NCBI GenBank assembly: GCA_029983505.1
Contig: JASBZK010000029.1
Location: 1-23,414 of the forward strand
Direction of reading: 5' to 3'
Length of the DNA: 23,414 bases
Source of the DNA: Porphyromonas sp.
GTDB taxonomy: Bacteria > Bacteroidota > Bacteroidia > Bacteroidales > Porphyromonadaceae
Part shown: in pieces, positions 8,012 to 16,101 of the stretch
How the letters are laid out: every line of letters starts with the position of its first letter
How positions within the stretch are numbered: the first letter of the stretch is position 1
Translations under genes and position numbers: made by a program
Notes under the pieces: model-generated
What the model was told of the DNA's origin: nothing
The model's input: only the letters and a program-made list of their open reading frames with translations
The model's database searches: none

Positions 8012-8992
8012 TCAAGGACGCAGCCCTTGCAGCGTGTCTCTTTCCGAAGCGGATTCGAGCTGGAGGCGTTCCTCTCTCTCCTTACGCTTCTTTTCTTCCA
8101 AAAGTCTGAGACTGTCCCTGCCAAAGATGTTGCTCTCGCCCTTCGTGACGTCGTACTGCTCCACGAGGCTTCGATCCTGTCGGTCGTAATCGACAAGCAC
8201 GTAGACGTACTTGACCGTATTGAAGTTCGTGGCGAGCTTCACCCGGAGGGAAAAGAAATTGTCGTTTTCCGACTTCCCCTCTCCTTCTACCAGCCCGATG
8301 AAAATGTGCTCCGGGAAGATATTCGAGAAACCGCTCGTAAAAACGGAGTCCCCCACTTCGTACTTCATATGCTTGGGAAGGTTCGTAATCTGGGAGTGGG
8401 TGAGGTCTCTTCCGTCCCAAACCATCGTGCCGACGTAGTCGCTGCCGGAGATTTTGGCCGATACTTCAAACTTCGAGTTGACGAGCGGAAGCACCTTGGC
8501 GTACGAAGTCCCCACAGCCTCGACGACGCCCACGATACCATGAGGTCCCACGACCCCCATATCGGGCAGTACCCCTTCAGCCGTGCCGGCATTCAGGGTG
8601 AGGTAGTTGCTTTTGGGTGTCTTGGTGTTGCCCACGACTTCGGCGGCCACGTAGCCGTAGGGAAAAGGTCGCTCCACCGAGTCACCGGCGAGTCTCTTCC
8701 ACGACAGGGTGTCCAGTGTGAGGCGGTTCAGCATCGCTCTCAGACGCAGGGCGCGGACTTCGAGCATCGCATTTTGGCGCATCAGTTCGACATTGGCTTC
8801 GCGAAGACCGGTGTAGGAATTGATGCTGTGCGAAATCTCCGTGATTTTGCCCGTCACATTGTTTGCCGTCCCCCATAAGGCACTCTTACGGTAATCGCTC
8901 GAGCCGAAAAGCAACGCCCAAGCGATAACCTCAAAGATGAGGAATAGGAAGGTGTGGCTATTGGCTCTGAGAAACTCGAGAAACCGATCCAT
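8012..8992 (-). CDS. mreC: MreC, periplasmic rod-shape scaffold
   Basis: This 326-residue protein has one N-terminal membrane segment (HTFLFLIFEVIAWALLFG), a coiled-coil region (about 45-90, ELMRQNAMLEVRALRLRAML) and the paired beta-barrel MreC domain. That domain shows the typical LTLNAGTAEGVLPDMGVVGPHGIVG region and GDSVFTSGFSNIFPEHIFIGLV. The C-terminal tail after about residue 270 is charged and rich in Glu, Arg and Lys. It links cytoplasmic MreB to the periplasmic synthases, and its partners here are encoded immediately on both sides. The ATG at 8990-8992 lies 70 nt after mreB. A GC-rich inverted pair (CCCGC and GCGGG, about 9010-9032) sits in that short gap. Confidence 0.95.
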   Translation of the reverse strand: MDRFLEFLRANSHTFLFLIFEVIAWALLFGSSDYRKSALWGTANNVTGKITEISHSINSYTGLREANVELMRQNAMLEVRALRLRAMLNRLTLDTLSWKRLAGDSVERPFPYGYVAAEVVGNTKTPKSNYLTLNAGTAEGVLPDMGVVGPHGIVGVVEAVGTSYAKVLPLVNSKFEVSAKISGSDYVGTMVWDGRDLTHSQITNLPKHMKYEVGDSVFTSGFSNIFPEHIFIGLVEGEGKSENDNFFSLRVKLATNFNTVKYVYVLVDYDRQDRSLVEQYDVTKGESNIFGRDSLRLLEEKKRKEREERLQLESASERDTLQGLRP

Positions 8993-9062
8993 AAGGGAGA
9001 CAGCTCATCCCCGCCCTATTCTTGAAAGCGGGAGGATTAGTGACACGGCAGCGGGAGCCCCT

Positions 9063-10082
9063 TTACTTGAAAAGCAAATTGTACTTGTCCGAGTTCTTCA
9101 GCGCTTCGTACGTCCCTTTCGCCACCGCGTGGAGCGAATCCTCCGCTACGATGAAAGGAATCTGGAACTTGTCGCTGAGCCGCTTTCCGAGCCCTTTGAG
9201 GAGCGCGCCGCCGCCTGTGAGGTACACGCCGTTATTGTAGATGTCGGCGTAGAGCTCCGGCTCGGTGTTGTCGATCGCGTTGCCTACAGCCGTCTCTATC
9301 TTTTGGATGGACTTGTCGAGGCACTTGGAGATCTCGCGGTAGTTTACGGACACACTCTTAGGCAAAATGCTGGCCAAGTCCTGCCCGATGATGACGAAGT
9401 CCTCAGGCTCGTCGTCAAGCGTGTCGAGCGCGGAGCCGACGCGTTTCTTAATCTCCTCTGCGGTGCGCTCGCCTATGCGGATGCTGTGCTTCGATTTCAT
9501 ATACTCGACGATGTCGCTCGTGAGCTCGTCGCCGGCCACTTTGATGGACTTGTTATTCACGATGCCGCCGAGCGAGATGACTGCGATCTCCGTCGTGCCG
9601 CCACCAATGTCGACAATCATATTGCCCGCAGGCTCCATGACGTCGAGACCGATGCCGATGGCAGCCGCCATCGGCTCGAAAATGAGATGGACTTCGTTTG
9701 CGCCCGCTTTTTCGCACGCGTCGCGCACGGCACGAATCTCTACGTCTGTACTCCCCGAGGGTACGCAGACGACGACTTTGAGGGACGAGGGAAAGATGGA
9801 GCTCTTTTTGTCCGCCATCTTGATCATACCCCGTATCATATATTCGGTGGCCGTAAGGTCTGCCACTACTCCGTCACGGAGCGGGCGGATGGTCTCGAGG
9901 TCGTTGTTTTCTTTCTCGAAACGCCTGTAGGCTTCCGAGCCGACCCATTCTACCTTCTCCGTCTTACGGTTCATCGTGACGTAGCTGGGTTGGTCGATGA
10001 TGATCTTGCCGTCTTGGATAATGACCGTATTGGCTGTGCCCAAGTCTATGGCGAGTTTCTTAGTGAATGAAAATAATCCCAT
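9063..10082 (-). CDS. mreB: MreB, actin-like rod-shape filament protein
   Basis: This 339-residue cytoplasmic ATPase polymerises beneath the inner membrane and guides the elongation machinery. The actin-fold phosphate motifs are IDLGTANTV (12-20) and VDIGGGTTEIAV (157-168). It also has VVVCVPSGSTDVEIRAV, EPMAAAIG (136-143), KVAGDELT and the C-terminal LTGGGALLKGLGK. The length is normal for the family, and the amphipathic start MGLFSFTKKL is typical. It is the first mre gene after purH, separated by 75 nt. The start codon ATG is clear. Confidence 0.97.
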   Translation of the reverse strand: MGLFSFTKKLAIDLGTANTVIIQDGKIIIDQPSYVTMNRKTEKVEWVGSEAYRRFEKENNDLETIRPLRDGVVADLTATEYMIRGMIKMADKKSSIFPSSLKVVVCVPSGSTDVEIRAVRDACEKAGANEVHLIFEPMAAAIGIGLDVMEPAGNMIVDIGGGTTEIAVISLGGIVNNKSIKVAGDELTSDIVEYMKSKHSIRIGERTAEEIKKRVGSALDTLDDEPEDFVIIGQDLASILPKSVSVNYREISKCLDKSIQKIETAVGNAIDNTEPELYADIYNNGVYLTGGGALLKGLGKRLSDKFQIPFIVAEDSLHAVAKGTYEALKNSDKYNLLFK

Positions 10083-10157
10083 TGGATGACTTTCTATGAT
10101 GGGTAAGGAATGCGTTCTTTTGTCTCTGTGATTGATTTCTCTCTCTCCTTCCTACTG

Positions 10158-11696
10158 TCAGTGTCTGAAGTGACGGATGCCGGTCATCACCATGGAGATG
10201 CCTTTTTCGTCGCAAGCACGGATGCTCTCTTCGTCGCGCACCGATCCTCCGGGCTGTATGATGTCCGTGATGCCGGCTTCGGCAGCCAGGTCGACGCAGT
10301 CGCGGAAGGGGAAGAAAGCGTCCGACGAGAGTGTGGCGCCGTGGAGGTCGAAGCCGAGAGTGCCGGCTTTTTCGATTGCCTGTTTGAGCGCATCGACTCT
10401 CGAAGTCTGTCCGTATCCGGCGCCCAGTACTTGCGCGCCTTTGGCTAAGACAATGGCGTTGCTCTTGCAGTATTTGACCACTTTCATTCCGAAGAGGAGA
10501 TCTTCGACCGCCTCATCGGAGGGCGTGGCTTTGGTGACGCACTTGAGGTCTTCTTTGGTCTCAATGCGGGTGTCGCGCTCCTGCTCAAGCATTCCGTCGA
10601 GCACGGATCGGTAGGAAAGGGTGGATGTGTCTTTGCCCACGTGGTCGCGGAGTATGATCCGGTTTTTCTTTTGGGTCAGGATCTCGAGGGCATCTTCGCT
10701 GAAGTCGGGAGCGATGAGTACTTCGATGAAAAGTTTGTGCAGCTCTTCGGCCGTCTCTCTGTCCACGAGGCGGTTCAGCACGACGATGCCGCCGTATGCG
10801 CTCACAGGGTCGCTCGCAAGGGCGGCGAGATAAGCGTCTTTGATGTGGTGTCTTGAAGCCACACCGCAGGGGGTGTTGTGCTTAAAGATGGCTGCCGTGG
10901 GGTAGCGGAACTCCTCGACAAGGTGTGTAGCCGCATCCACGTCGAGCATATTGTTGTAGCTGATGGCTTTGCCGTGGAGGTACTCGAAGCGGGTCTCGAA
11001 AGCGTCTCCGTAGAAAGTCCCTTTTTGGTGGGGGTTTTCGCCATAGCGCAGCTCTTTGCCGTTCGTGAGACCGAAAAGACTCTTTCCCGGCGTCTCTTTT
11101 GCCCCGTTAAAGTACCCGAAAATGGCTGTGTCGTAGTGCGAGCTGACTCTGAAAGCCTCTCTTGCGAAAGCCCGTCTCTCTTCCAAGGTGGTAACCGCGT
11201 CGCCGTGCTTTTCCAAAATTTCGCTGAGCGTCTTGTACTCTGCCACGGAGGGTACGATGACCACGTCGTTGAAGTTCTTTGCGGCGCCTCTTATGAGCGA
11301 AATGCCGCCGATGTCTATCTTCTCGATGATCTCCTCATCCGAAGCTCCGGACGCCAGTGTCTCTTCGAAAGGATACAGATCCACTATGACGAGGTCGATG
11401 GGATCGATGTCGTAGATTTCGCACTGCTTATCGTCTTCGGGGTTCCCGCGACGGGCAAGGATGCCCCCGAAAATAACCGGGTGGAGTGTCTTGACGCGTC
11501 CTCCGAGGATGGAGGGGTAGCTGGTGACGTTCTCTACCGCTTCACACTCGTAACCGAGGCTGCGGATGTACTCCTGAGTGCCTCCGGTGCTGAGAAATTC
11601 CACTCCGAAACCATTCAGCAGATGTAGGAGCTCTTCAAGCCCCTCCTTGTGAAAAACCGAAATCAGTGCTTTCTTGATTCTAACTTCCGACATCAT
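10158..11696 (-). CDS. purH: PurH, AICAR formyltransferase / IMP cyclohydrolase
   Basis: This 512-residue bifunctional cytosolic enzyme catalyses the last two steps of purine synthesis, from AICAR to FAICAR to IMP. The N-terminal cyclohydrolase (MGS-like) domain shows LISVFHKEGL, FLSTGGTQEYIRSLG, GGRVKTLHP (65-73), DLVIVDLYPF and IDIGGISLIRGAAKN. The transformylase domain shows ELRYGENPHQKG, the catalytic Lys272-His273 pair in FKHNTPCG, and the C-terminal SDAFFPFRDCVDLAAEAG and IQPGGSVRDEE. Two consecutive ATG codons (11694-11696 and 11691-11693) compete as the start. The purH-mreB linkage is common in Bacteroidota. It is the first gene after a long structured leader with a good promoter, so control of this leader would affect the whole cell-shape cluster. 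Confidence 0.97.
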   Translation of the reverse strand: MMSEVRIKKALISVFHKEGLEELLHLLNGFGVEFLSTGGTQEYIRSLGYECEAVENVTSYPSILGGRVKTLHPVIFGGILARRGNPEDDKQCEIYDIDPIDLVIVDLYPFEETLASGASDEEIIEKIDIGGISLIRGAAKNFNDVVIVPSVAEYKTLSEILEKHGDAVTTLEERRAFAREAFRVSSHYDTAIFGYFNGAKETPGKSLFGLTNGKELRYGENPHQKGTFYGDAFETRFEYLHGKAISYNNMLDVDAATHLVEEFRYPTAAIFKHNTPCGVASRHHIKDAYLAALASDPVSAYGGIVVLNRLVDRETAEELHKLFIEVLIAPDFSEDALEILTQKKNRIILRDHVGKDTSTLSYRSVLDGMLEQERDTRIETKEDLKCVTKATPSDEAVEDLLFGMKVVKYCKSNAIVLAKGAQVLGAGYGQTSRVDALKQAIEKAGTLGFDLHGATLSSDAFFPFRDCVDLAAEAGITDIIQPGGSVRDEESIRACDEKGISMVMTGIRHFRH

Positions 11697-11700
11697 TCTT

Positions 11701-11933
11701 GACGGCGAGGATGCGGCCGTCGCGCCACTATGCAGTGAAAAATCTTACTTCGAAAAGACCTTTGCACAGCCCCCGCCGGTTGAACCCCTTTCGGCATCCG
11801 GACTTCGCCCGGCTACCGTAGTCTTTCAATAGCGAAGTCCTCAGCTTCAGTGTCCTGCTTCTGAGGTACTCTGCAAAGTCCTGCACGAAAAACTCTGTTT
11901 GTCGTGACCGAAGACCGCTATCCAAAGGTCTTC
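11701..11933 (-). promoter_or_regulatory. Candidate structured 5' leader RNA of the purH-mre operon
   Basis: No convincing gene lies in 11697-12155. Read on the minus strand, the leader has a perfect 7-bp hairpin, GAAGACC/GGTCTTC (11910-11933). Next comes a long-range closing helix, GACTTTGCA (11880-11872) with TGCAAAGGTC (11766-11757, one bulge). Inside it is a hairpin with CCTCAG/CTGAGG outer arms (11839-11866), a symmetric AAG/AAG internal loop and a CAG-GACA-CTG tip. Also inside is a 9-bp perfect pair, GGACTTCGC/GCGAAGTCC (11832-11840 with 11800-11808). The second arm of this pair can instead fold locally as CCGG-loop-CCGG (11792-11818). Two more hairpins, CACT/AGTG (11726-11737) and GACGGC/GCCGTC (11701-11721), lie just before the purH start. 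I do not recognise it as a known riboswitch. It could also be a repeated element. Confidence 0.55.
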
Positions 11934-11950
11934 TGAAGAATGTTTACCCA

Positions 11951-11981
11951 CAAAGTTACCAAAAGGACGCGTCTTTTTCAA
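11951..11981 (-). promoter_or_regulatory. Bacteroidota-type promoter for the purH-mre operon
   Basis: On the minus strand there is a TTG (11981-11979), a 20-nt gap and TAACTTTG (11958-11951). This matches the TAnnTTTG -7 and TTG -33 consensus of the Bacteroidota primary sigma factor, with normal spacing. Transcription would start near 11945, about 250 nt before the purH start, and would include the structured leader. Confidence 0.65.
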
Positions 11982-12064
11982 TCTAAAAATCGGGGAACTT
12001 CTGCTTTCTTCAAACATCCGCTCCTATCTTTCATCTTTTGCCCGGAGTGACTTTCCCCGGAGGA

Positions 12065-12144
12065 GGTACAGACCGAAGACTTTTCCCCGGTCTGTATCTT
12101 GAGACAAAAAGACCCGGACCGAAAATTTTATTTTGGTCTGTACC
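12065..12144. repeat. Two hairpins of the GGTACAGACC repeat family
   Basis: This lies 12 nt beyond the stop of the last ABC permease gene. Hairpin one has arms TACAGACCG (12067-12075) and CGGTCTGTA (12088-12096), 9 bp perfect, extended outwards by a G-T and a G-C pair. The second inverted pair is CGGACCGAAAAT (12115-12126) with ATTTTGGTCTG (12130-12140), with one bulged G; GGTCTGTACC at 12135-12144 completes the repeat core. The rest of the purH leader-to-permease gap (11982-12064) shows nothing else I can name. Confidence 0.8.
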
Positions 12145-12155
12145 AAATTATTCCC

Positions 12156-13268
12156 TTAGTCCCGTTTGCGGTACGAGAGAAGCGCAAGCAGTCCGAAAAT
12201 GAGACAGAAGCCAAGCAACGCTAAATAGTCCGAAGAGACTTCGGCGAAAACCGATCCGCGAAGGAAGATGAGCCTCGTGGCGTGGATGTAGTAGGTCAGG
12301 GGATTGATCCAGGCGATGAGGCGCGCCCACGCCGGCATCGCTGCGACCGGAGTGAAGAGTCCGGAGACCAAAAATAGAATCAAGATAACGAAGAGGATGA
12401 GAAACATCGCCTGCTGGAGCGTCTCGGAGAGGTTACTGATCATTACCCCGAAAAGCGACATCGCCACAATGAACGCAAAAGAGACGAGAAAAAGAAGCGA
12501 CACGGAACCCGCCACCGGAATCCCGTAGACCCAATCGATGAGCAGGGTGCCGAGTCCCACCACGATAAGCCCCAATATCCAGAATGGCAAGACTTTGGCA
12601 AAAATATAGACGATGGGCTTTATCGGCGTGACGTTGATTTGCTGCAAAGAGCCGTTTTCGCGCTCAAGGACGATGGACATCGCGCTGAAGATACCGCAAA
12701 ACATAGTCAGGAGCATCGCCAGGAATGCGGGCAGCATCGCGGTTTTGGAGTCCAAGTTCGTATTGAAGCGGTACTCCGGTATGACGTCCACTGGTAGCGC
12801 CTCCTTGAGGCTGTGTCCCGAGCGCTCCCTGAGCAATTCGTCCGAGAAAGAGGCAATAAGCCCCTGCATATAGCCTTTGGCCACAGAGGCTTGGGAGCCG
12901 TCGACGGCGTTGACGAGGAGCATCGTCTCGGCGGGAATGCCTTTTTCGAGATTTTCGCCGAATCCCTCGGGTATGTCGATGATGAGGGAGGCCCGGCTCT
13001 GCTCTATGTCTTCGAAGGCTTCGGCATAGGTGTGGTGATAGCCCGATATTTCGAAGGTGGGGGAGAGGTCGATCTTTTGGACCAAACGCTCCGCATAGAT
13101 GCTTTCGTCGCGATTTACGACGCTGACGGAAGCATTTTTCAGTTCAAAATTGATCGCCCAAGGCAAAACCAAAAGCACGAGGCACGTGAAGAAAATCATC
13201 ACGCCGATGAGGACGGGATTGCGGAAAATCTGCTTGAACTCTTTTTCGAGAAGGAAAGGCAAAGTCAT
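12156..13268 (-). CDS. ABC-2 type permease of an export system (YbhR/YhhJ-like), second subunit
   Basis: This 370-residue inner-membrane protein has one N-terminal membrane segment (about 19-38), a large periplasmic domain (about 40-170), then five to six C-terminal membrane segments (about 175-365). This is the typical ABC2_membrane_3 layout. The opening FLLEKEFKQIFRNPVLIGVM and the conserved SIVLERENGSLQQINVTP segment (about 200-217) are hallmarks. It follows the other permease gene by 16 nt and is the last gene of the exporter cluster. With its partner it would form the heterodimeric membrane channel driven by the two ATPases. The exported substrate cannot be told from the sequence. Multidrug or membrane-compound export is the usual role for this family. 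Confidence 0.9.
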   Translation of the reverse strand: MTLPFLLEKEFKQIFRNPVLIGVMIFFTCLVLLVLPWAINFELKNASVSVVNRDESIYAERLVQKIDLSPTFEISGYHHTYAEAFEDIEQSRASLIIDIPEGFGENLEKGIPAETMLLVNAVDGSQASVAKGYMQGLIASFSDELLRERSGHSLKEALPVDVIPEYRFNTNLDSKTAMLPAFLAMLLTMFCGIFSAMSIVLERENGSLQQINVTPIKPIVYIFAKVLPFWILGLIVVGLGTLLIDWVYGIPVAGSVSLLFLVSFAFIVAMSLFGVMISNLSETLQQAMFLILFVILILFLVSGLFTPVAAMPAWARLIAWINPLTYYIHATRLIFLRGSVFAEVSSDYLALLGFCLIFGLLALLSYRKRD

Positions 13269-13284
13269 GGCTCAGAGGGGAAGG

Positions 13285-14406
13285 TTAGTTCAAGCGGGGA
13301 CGGATAAAGCGTATCGCCAGAGTGATGAGCAGCACGCTCATGCCCGTGAGCACGAGTGTCTCATAGGCGATGGCTTCGAAGCCGGTACCTTGGATCATCA
13401 GTTTGCGGATGGCCGAGATGTAGTAATTGGCGGGGACAATCTTCGTCATCCACTGAAGTACGACCGGCATATTGGCGATGGGGAAGATCATCCCGCTGAA
13501 GACCATCGTGGGCATCATCATCCCGAAGCCGCTTAAGATGATCGCATCCCTCTGTGTGGCAGCCTTGGCGGAGATGACCATACCGATGGCGAGCGCCAAA
13601 AAGATGTAGATGAGCGTCACGAGGAATATCAACCATATAGACCCGCGTATCGGCACTCCGAGGAGGTAGCGTGAGATGAAAAGGATGCTTAGGAGATTGA
13701 CGAAAGAGACTAAGAGATAGGGGATCGTCTTGGCAATCACCATCGTCGTCGGACGTACGGGTGAGGAGAGCAGCACTTCCAGTGTCCCACGCTCTTTTTC
13801 CCTCACGATGCTGACGCTCGTCATCAGGGTGCAGATGATGATGAGGACGAGTCCCATCACTCCGGGGACGAAGTTGTACGTGCTCCTCAGGGACGGGTTA
13901 AACATCATACGGGTATTGACGTCGATGGCGAAAGGAACCCTTTCGGACACCCCTTTTGCCTGCATCCTGCCCTCCAAGACCTCCCCTATCAACCCTTGGA
14001 CGTAGCCCGTCCGTATCTGTCCGATATTGGCATCCGTGGCATCCGTGATGACGGATATCTGTGCCTTCCCGGACCGGGTGATGACGTCTCTTTCGAGGTC
14101 GGGAGGGAGGATGAGTGCCAGGTCTATCTTGTCGCCGCGGAGCAGGCGGCTCATCTCTTCCCTATCGTGCGAAGTGCCTTCGTAGACGAAATAGGGATTT
14201 GCTCTGAGGGCTGTGACAATTTCTTCGGAGAGCTTGTCCGAGGCGTCGTCGATGACCAGAGTGCGGATCCCGGACACCTCCATATTCAGCGCGAAGCCGA
14301 ATATGATCATCTCCACCACCGGCATCCCAAGGAGCAGCAAAAGCGTGAGGGGATCGCGGAGGATGTGGATGAACTCTTTTCGGACAAAGTTTAGGAACTG
14401 TTTCAT
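13285..14406 (-). CDS. ABC-2 type permease of an export system (YbhS/YhhJ-like), first subunit
   Basis: This 373-residue protein is paralogous to its neighbour, with the same layout: N-terminal KEFIHILRDPLTLLLLLGMP with one membrane segment, a periplasmic domain (about 45-170), then a C-terminal membrane bundle containing SIVREKERGTLEVLLSSPVRP (about 205-225) and a long hydrophobic end. The start codon overlaps the stop of the upstream ATPase gene by 4 bp (ATGA), which indicates translational coupling. It pairs with the 12156-13268 permease. In YbhFSR- and RbbA-type systems two such permeases work with a double ATPase, an HlyD-type adaptor and TolC, and all of these are present here. Confidence 0.92.
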   Translation of the reverse strand: MKQFLNFVRKEFIHILRDPLTLLLLLGMPVVEMIIFGFALNMEVSGIRTLVIDDASDKLSEEIVTALRANPYFVYEGTSHDREEMSRLLRGDKIDLALILPPDLERDVITRSGKAQISVITDATDANIGQIRTGYVQGLIGEVLEGRMQAKGVSERVPFAIDVNTRMMFNPSLRSTYNFVPGVMGLVLIIICTLMTSVSIVREKERGTLEVLLSSPVRPTTMVIAKTIPYLLVSFVNLLSILFISRYLLGVPIRGSIWLIFLVTLIYIFLALAIGMVISAKAATQRDAIILSGFGMMMPTMVFSGMIFPIANMPVVLQWMTKIVPANYYISAIRKLMIQGTGFEAIAYETLVLTGMSVLLITLAIRFIRPRLN

Positions 14407-15155
14407 TTGTTGCTTGTGCCTCTCGCCAATTGCTTGAATAGGGCGTCGATCGTCGGTACCCCGAAGTCTTCTTTCAGCCCCGACGGTGCGCCGAGTGCGC
14501 GGATCTGACCGTCAACCATGATCGAGATACGGTCGCAGTACTCGGCTTCGTCCATATAGTGTGTGGTCACGAATACGGTGATGCCTCTTCGGTAGGCGGC
14601 ATCGAAGATAAGCTCCCAGAAGCGCCGACGGGTGACGGGATCCACTCCGCCCGTCGGCTCGTCCAGAAAGACAATCTTCGGGTCGTGGAATATGGCGATG
14701 GAGAAAGCCAATTTCTGCTTCCACCCGAGGGGCAGCTTCTGCACCGGCGTATTACGGTAGTCGTAAAAATCGAGCTCGTGAAGGAGGTCGAAAGTCTTCT
14801 GCCTGATCTCCGAGACTTTGATCCCGTAGATGCCGGCGAAGAGTCTTATGTTTTCCTTTACCGTAAGGTCTCCGAAGAGGGAAAACTTCTGACTCATATA
14901 GCCGATCTCGCTCTTTATGGCTTCGTTTTCCTTGAGGATGTCCTTGCCGACCACCTGTCCCCTGCCCTCCGTGGGCTTAGAGAGCCCGCAAAGCATCTGC
15001 ATCGCCGTGGTCTTCCCTGCTCCGTTGGCTCCGAGGAAACCGAAGATTTCGCCCTTCCGGACGTCGAAAGAGATGTGGTCGACGGCCGTGAAGCTTCCGA
15101 ATCTTTTCGTAAGCCCCTCCACTTCGATGACTTTTATTTCTTCCGTCCGGTTCAT
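14403..15155 (-). CDS. ABC transporter ATPase with non-canonical signature (second half of a YbhF-like pair)
   Basis: This 250-residue nucleotide-binding protein has the Walker A motif GANGAGKTT (42-50), a Q-loop region around GYMSQKF (85-91), Walker B IVFLDEP (161-167), a D-loop GGVDP and the H-loop His199 in VTTHYMDEAE. The signature that normally reads LSGGQ is LPLGWKQ (141-147). The same substitution is typical of the second ATPase domain of fused YbhF-type proteins. The gene is joined by 4-bp ATGA overlaps to the other ATPase upstream and to the permease downstream. It most likely forms a heterodimer with the 15152-16096 product. Confidence 0.93.
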   Translation of the reverse strand: MNRTEEIKVIEVEGLTKRFGSFTAVDHISFDVRKGEIFGFLGANGAGKTTAMQMLCGLSKPTEGRGQVVGKDILKENEAIKSEIGYMSQKFSLFGDLTVKENIRLFAGIYGIKVSEIRQKTFDLLHELDFYDYRNTPVQKLPLGWKQKLAFSIAIFHDPKIVFLDEPTGGVDPVTRRRFWELIFDAAYRRGITVFVTTHYMDEAEYCDRISIMVDGQIRALGAPSGLKEDFGVPTIDALFKQLARGTSNK

Positions 15156-16096
15156 CTTGCGCCCTCCATATTCAGTCTCAAAAAAGCATCTTCAAGAGTC
15201 GGGGCGATCTCCTCGACGAAGAGCGTCCGCCCTTCGGGCAAACTTTTTTCCAGAAACGCCTCCAACACCCCCTGCGGCACGTTATGCGAAGTGCTGACGT
15301 GGAAGTCTTCGCCGAAAGAAAACACCGACTTCGCTGCCGAAAAATGTCCCAACGTTTCGAGCATCTCGAGCCGATTGCCTCCGCGGATGCGGTACAGCCG
15401 GTATGGATAGCCTCTCGTGTACGCCACGGGGCTGTCAAGCCCGATGAACTGTCCGTCTGACATATAGGCCAGACGGTCACACATCCCTGCCTCTTCCATA
15501 TACGCCGTGGAGGCGACGACGGTCACCCCTTCCTTCGAGAGTTTCTTCAGCATCTCCCACAGCTCCACTCGGCTGATGGGGTCAATCCCGGTCGTGGGTT
15601 CGTCCAAAAAAAGGACTTCCGGAGAGTGAATGAGCGCGCAGGAGAGAGCCAGTTTCTGCTTCATTCCCCCGGAGAGATTCCGGGCTTTGCGCTTCTTGAA
15701 CGGCTCTATCTGTGCGTAGATGTCTTTGACCAAATGGTAGTTTTCGGCTATCGAGGTGCCGTATGTGGCGGCGAAGAAGTCCATATTCTCTTCGACCGTC
15801 AGGTCTCCGTAGAGCGAAAAGACCCCCGGCATATAGCCTATCTTGGTCCTTAACTTTTTGTAGTCCTTTACCACGTCACAGCCCGCCACGACAGCAGAAC
15901 CCCGATGTGGTTTGAGTAGGGAGCAGAGGATCCTGAAAAGTGTCGTCTTCCCCGCACCGTCCGGTCCGATGATGCCGAAGATCTCTCCCTCCTTTACTTC
16001 AAAGGAGAGCCCTTGGGGGGAGGTGCCCACCCCTACTCTGTGTCCCAATGGGGATGAGTAGGTAAGCGAGAGACCTTCTGCCTGAATGATGGACAT
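15152..16096 (-). CDS. ABC transporter ATPase lacking the H-loop histidine (first half of a YbhF-like pair)
   Basis: This 314-residue nucleotide-binding protein has Walker A GPDGAGKTT (44-52), Q-loop region GYMPGVF, a canonical signature LSGGMKQ (141-147) and Walker B VLFLDEP (161-167). The position of the switch histidine is alanine (Ala198 in STAYMEEA). It has an extra C-terminal domain (about 235-314). These features match the N-terminal ATPase of YbhF/RbbA-type proteins, here encoded as a separate gene. The ATG at 16094-16096 lies 5 nt from a 7-nt tandem repeat, and the gap to the upstream adaptor gene is 178 bp. Confidence 0.93.
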   Translation of the reverse strand: MSIIQAEGLSLTYSSPLGHRVGVGTSPQGLSFEVKEGEIFGIIGPDGAGKTTLFRILCSLLKPHRGSAVVAGCDVVKDYKKLRTKIGYMPGVFSLYGDLTVEENMDFFAATYGTSIAENYHLVKDIYAQIEPFKKRKARNLSGGMKQKLALSCALIHSPEVLFLDEPTTGIDPISRVELWEMLKKLSKEGVTVVASTAYMEEAGMCDRLAYMSDGQFIGLDSPVAYTRGYPYRLYRIRGGNRLEMLETLGHFSAAKSVFSFGEDFHVSTSHNVPQGVLEAFLEKSLPEGRTLFVEEIAPTLEDAFLRLNMEGAR

Positions 16097-16101
16097 GGCG
16101 T

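Noticed and set aside
7481..8878. 465-codon plus-strand reading frame across mreD and mreC
   Set aside because: It is fully antisense to two well-recognised genes on the other strand. Composition looks like a mirror of their codon bias, and no domain is visible.
9009..9033. GC-rich inverted pair between mreB and mreC as a terminator
   Set aside because: Only 5 bp are clean, no U-run follows on the minus strand and the two genes are expected to be co-transcribed.
8937..10070. 377-codon plus-strand reading frame antisense to mreB
   Set aside because: It mirrors the conserved mreB sequence and shows no independent motifs.
11757..11818. Possible tRNA-like or ZTP/purine riboswitch motif (GGTTCAACC, GGTCACGAC) in the purH leader
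   Set aside because: GGTTCAACC lacks a pairing T-stem. The conserved ZTP and purine riboswitch core sequences are absent, so only an unnamed structure is claimed.
11728..11925. 65-codon minus-strand reading frame in the purH leader
   Set aside because: It begins at TTG, overlaps several perfect inverted repeats, and its Arg/Lys/Ser-rich composition has no domain or signal. The RNA structure explains the region better, although a leader peptide is not fully excluded.
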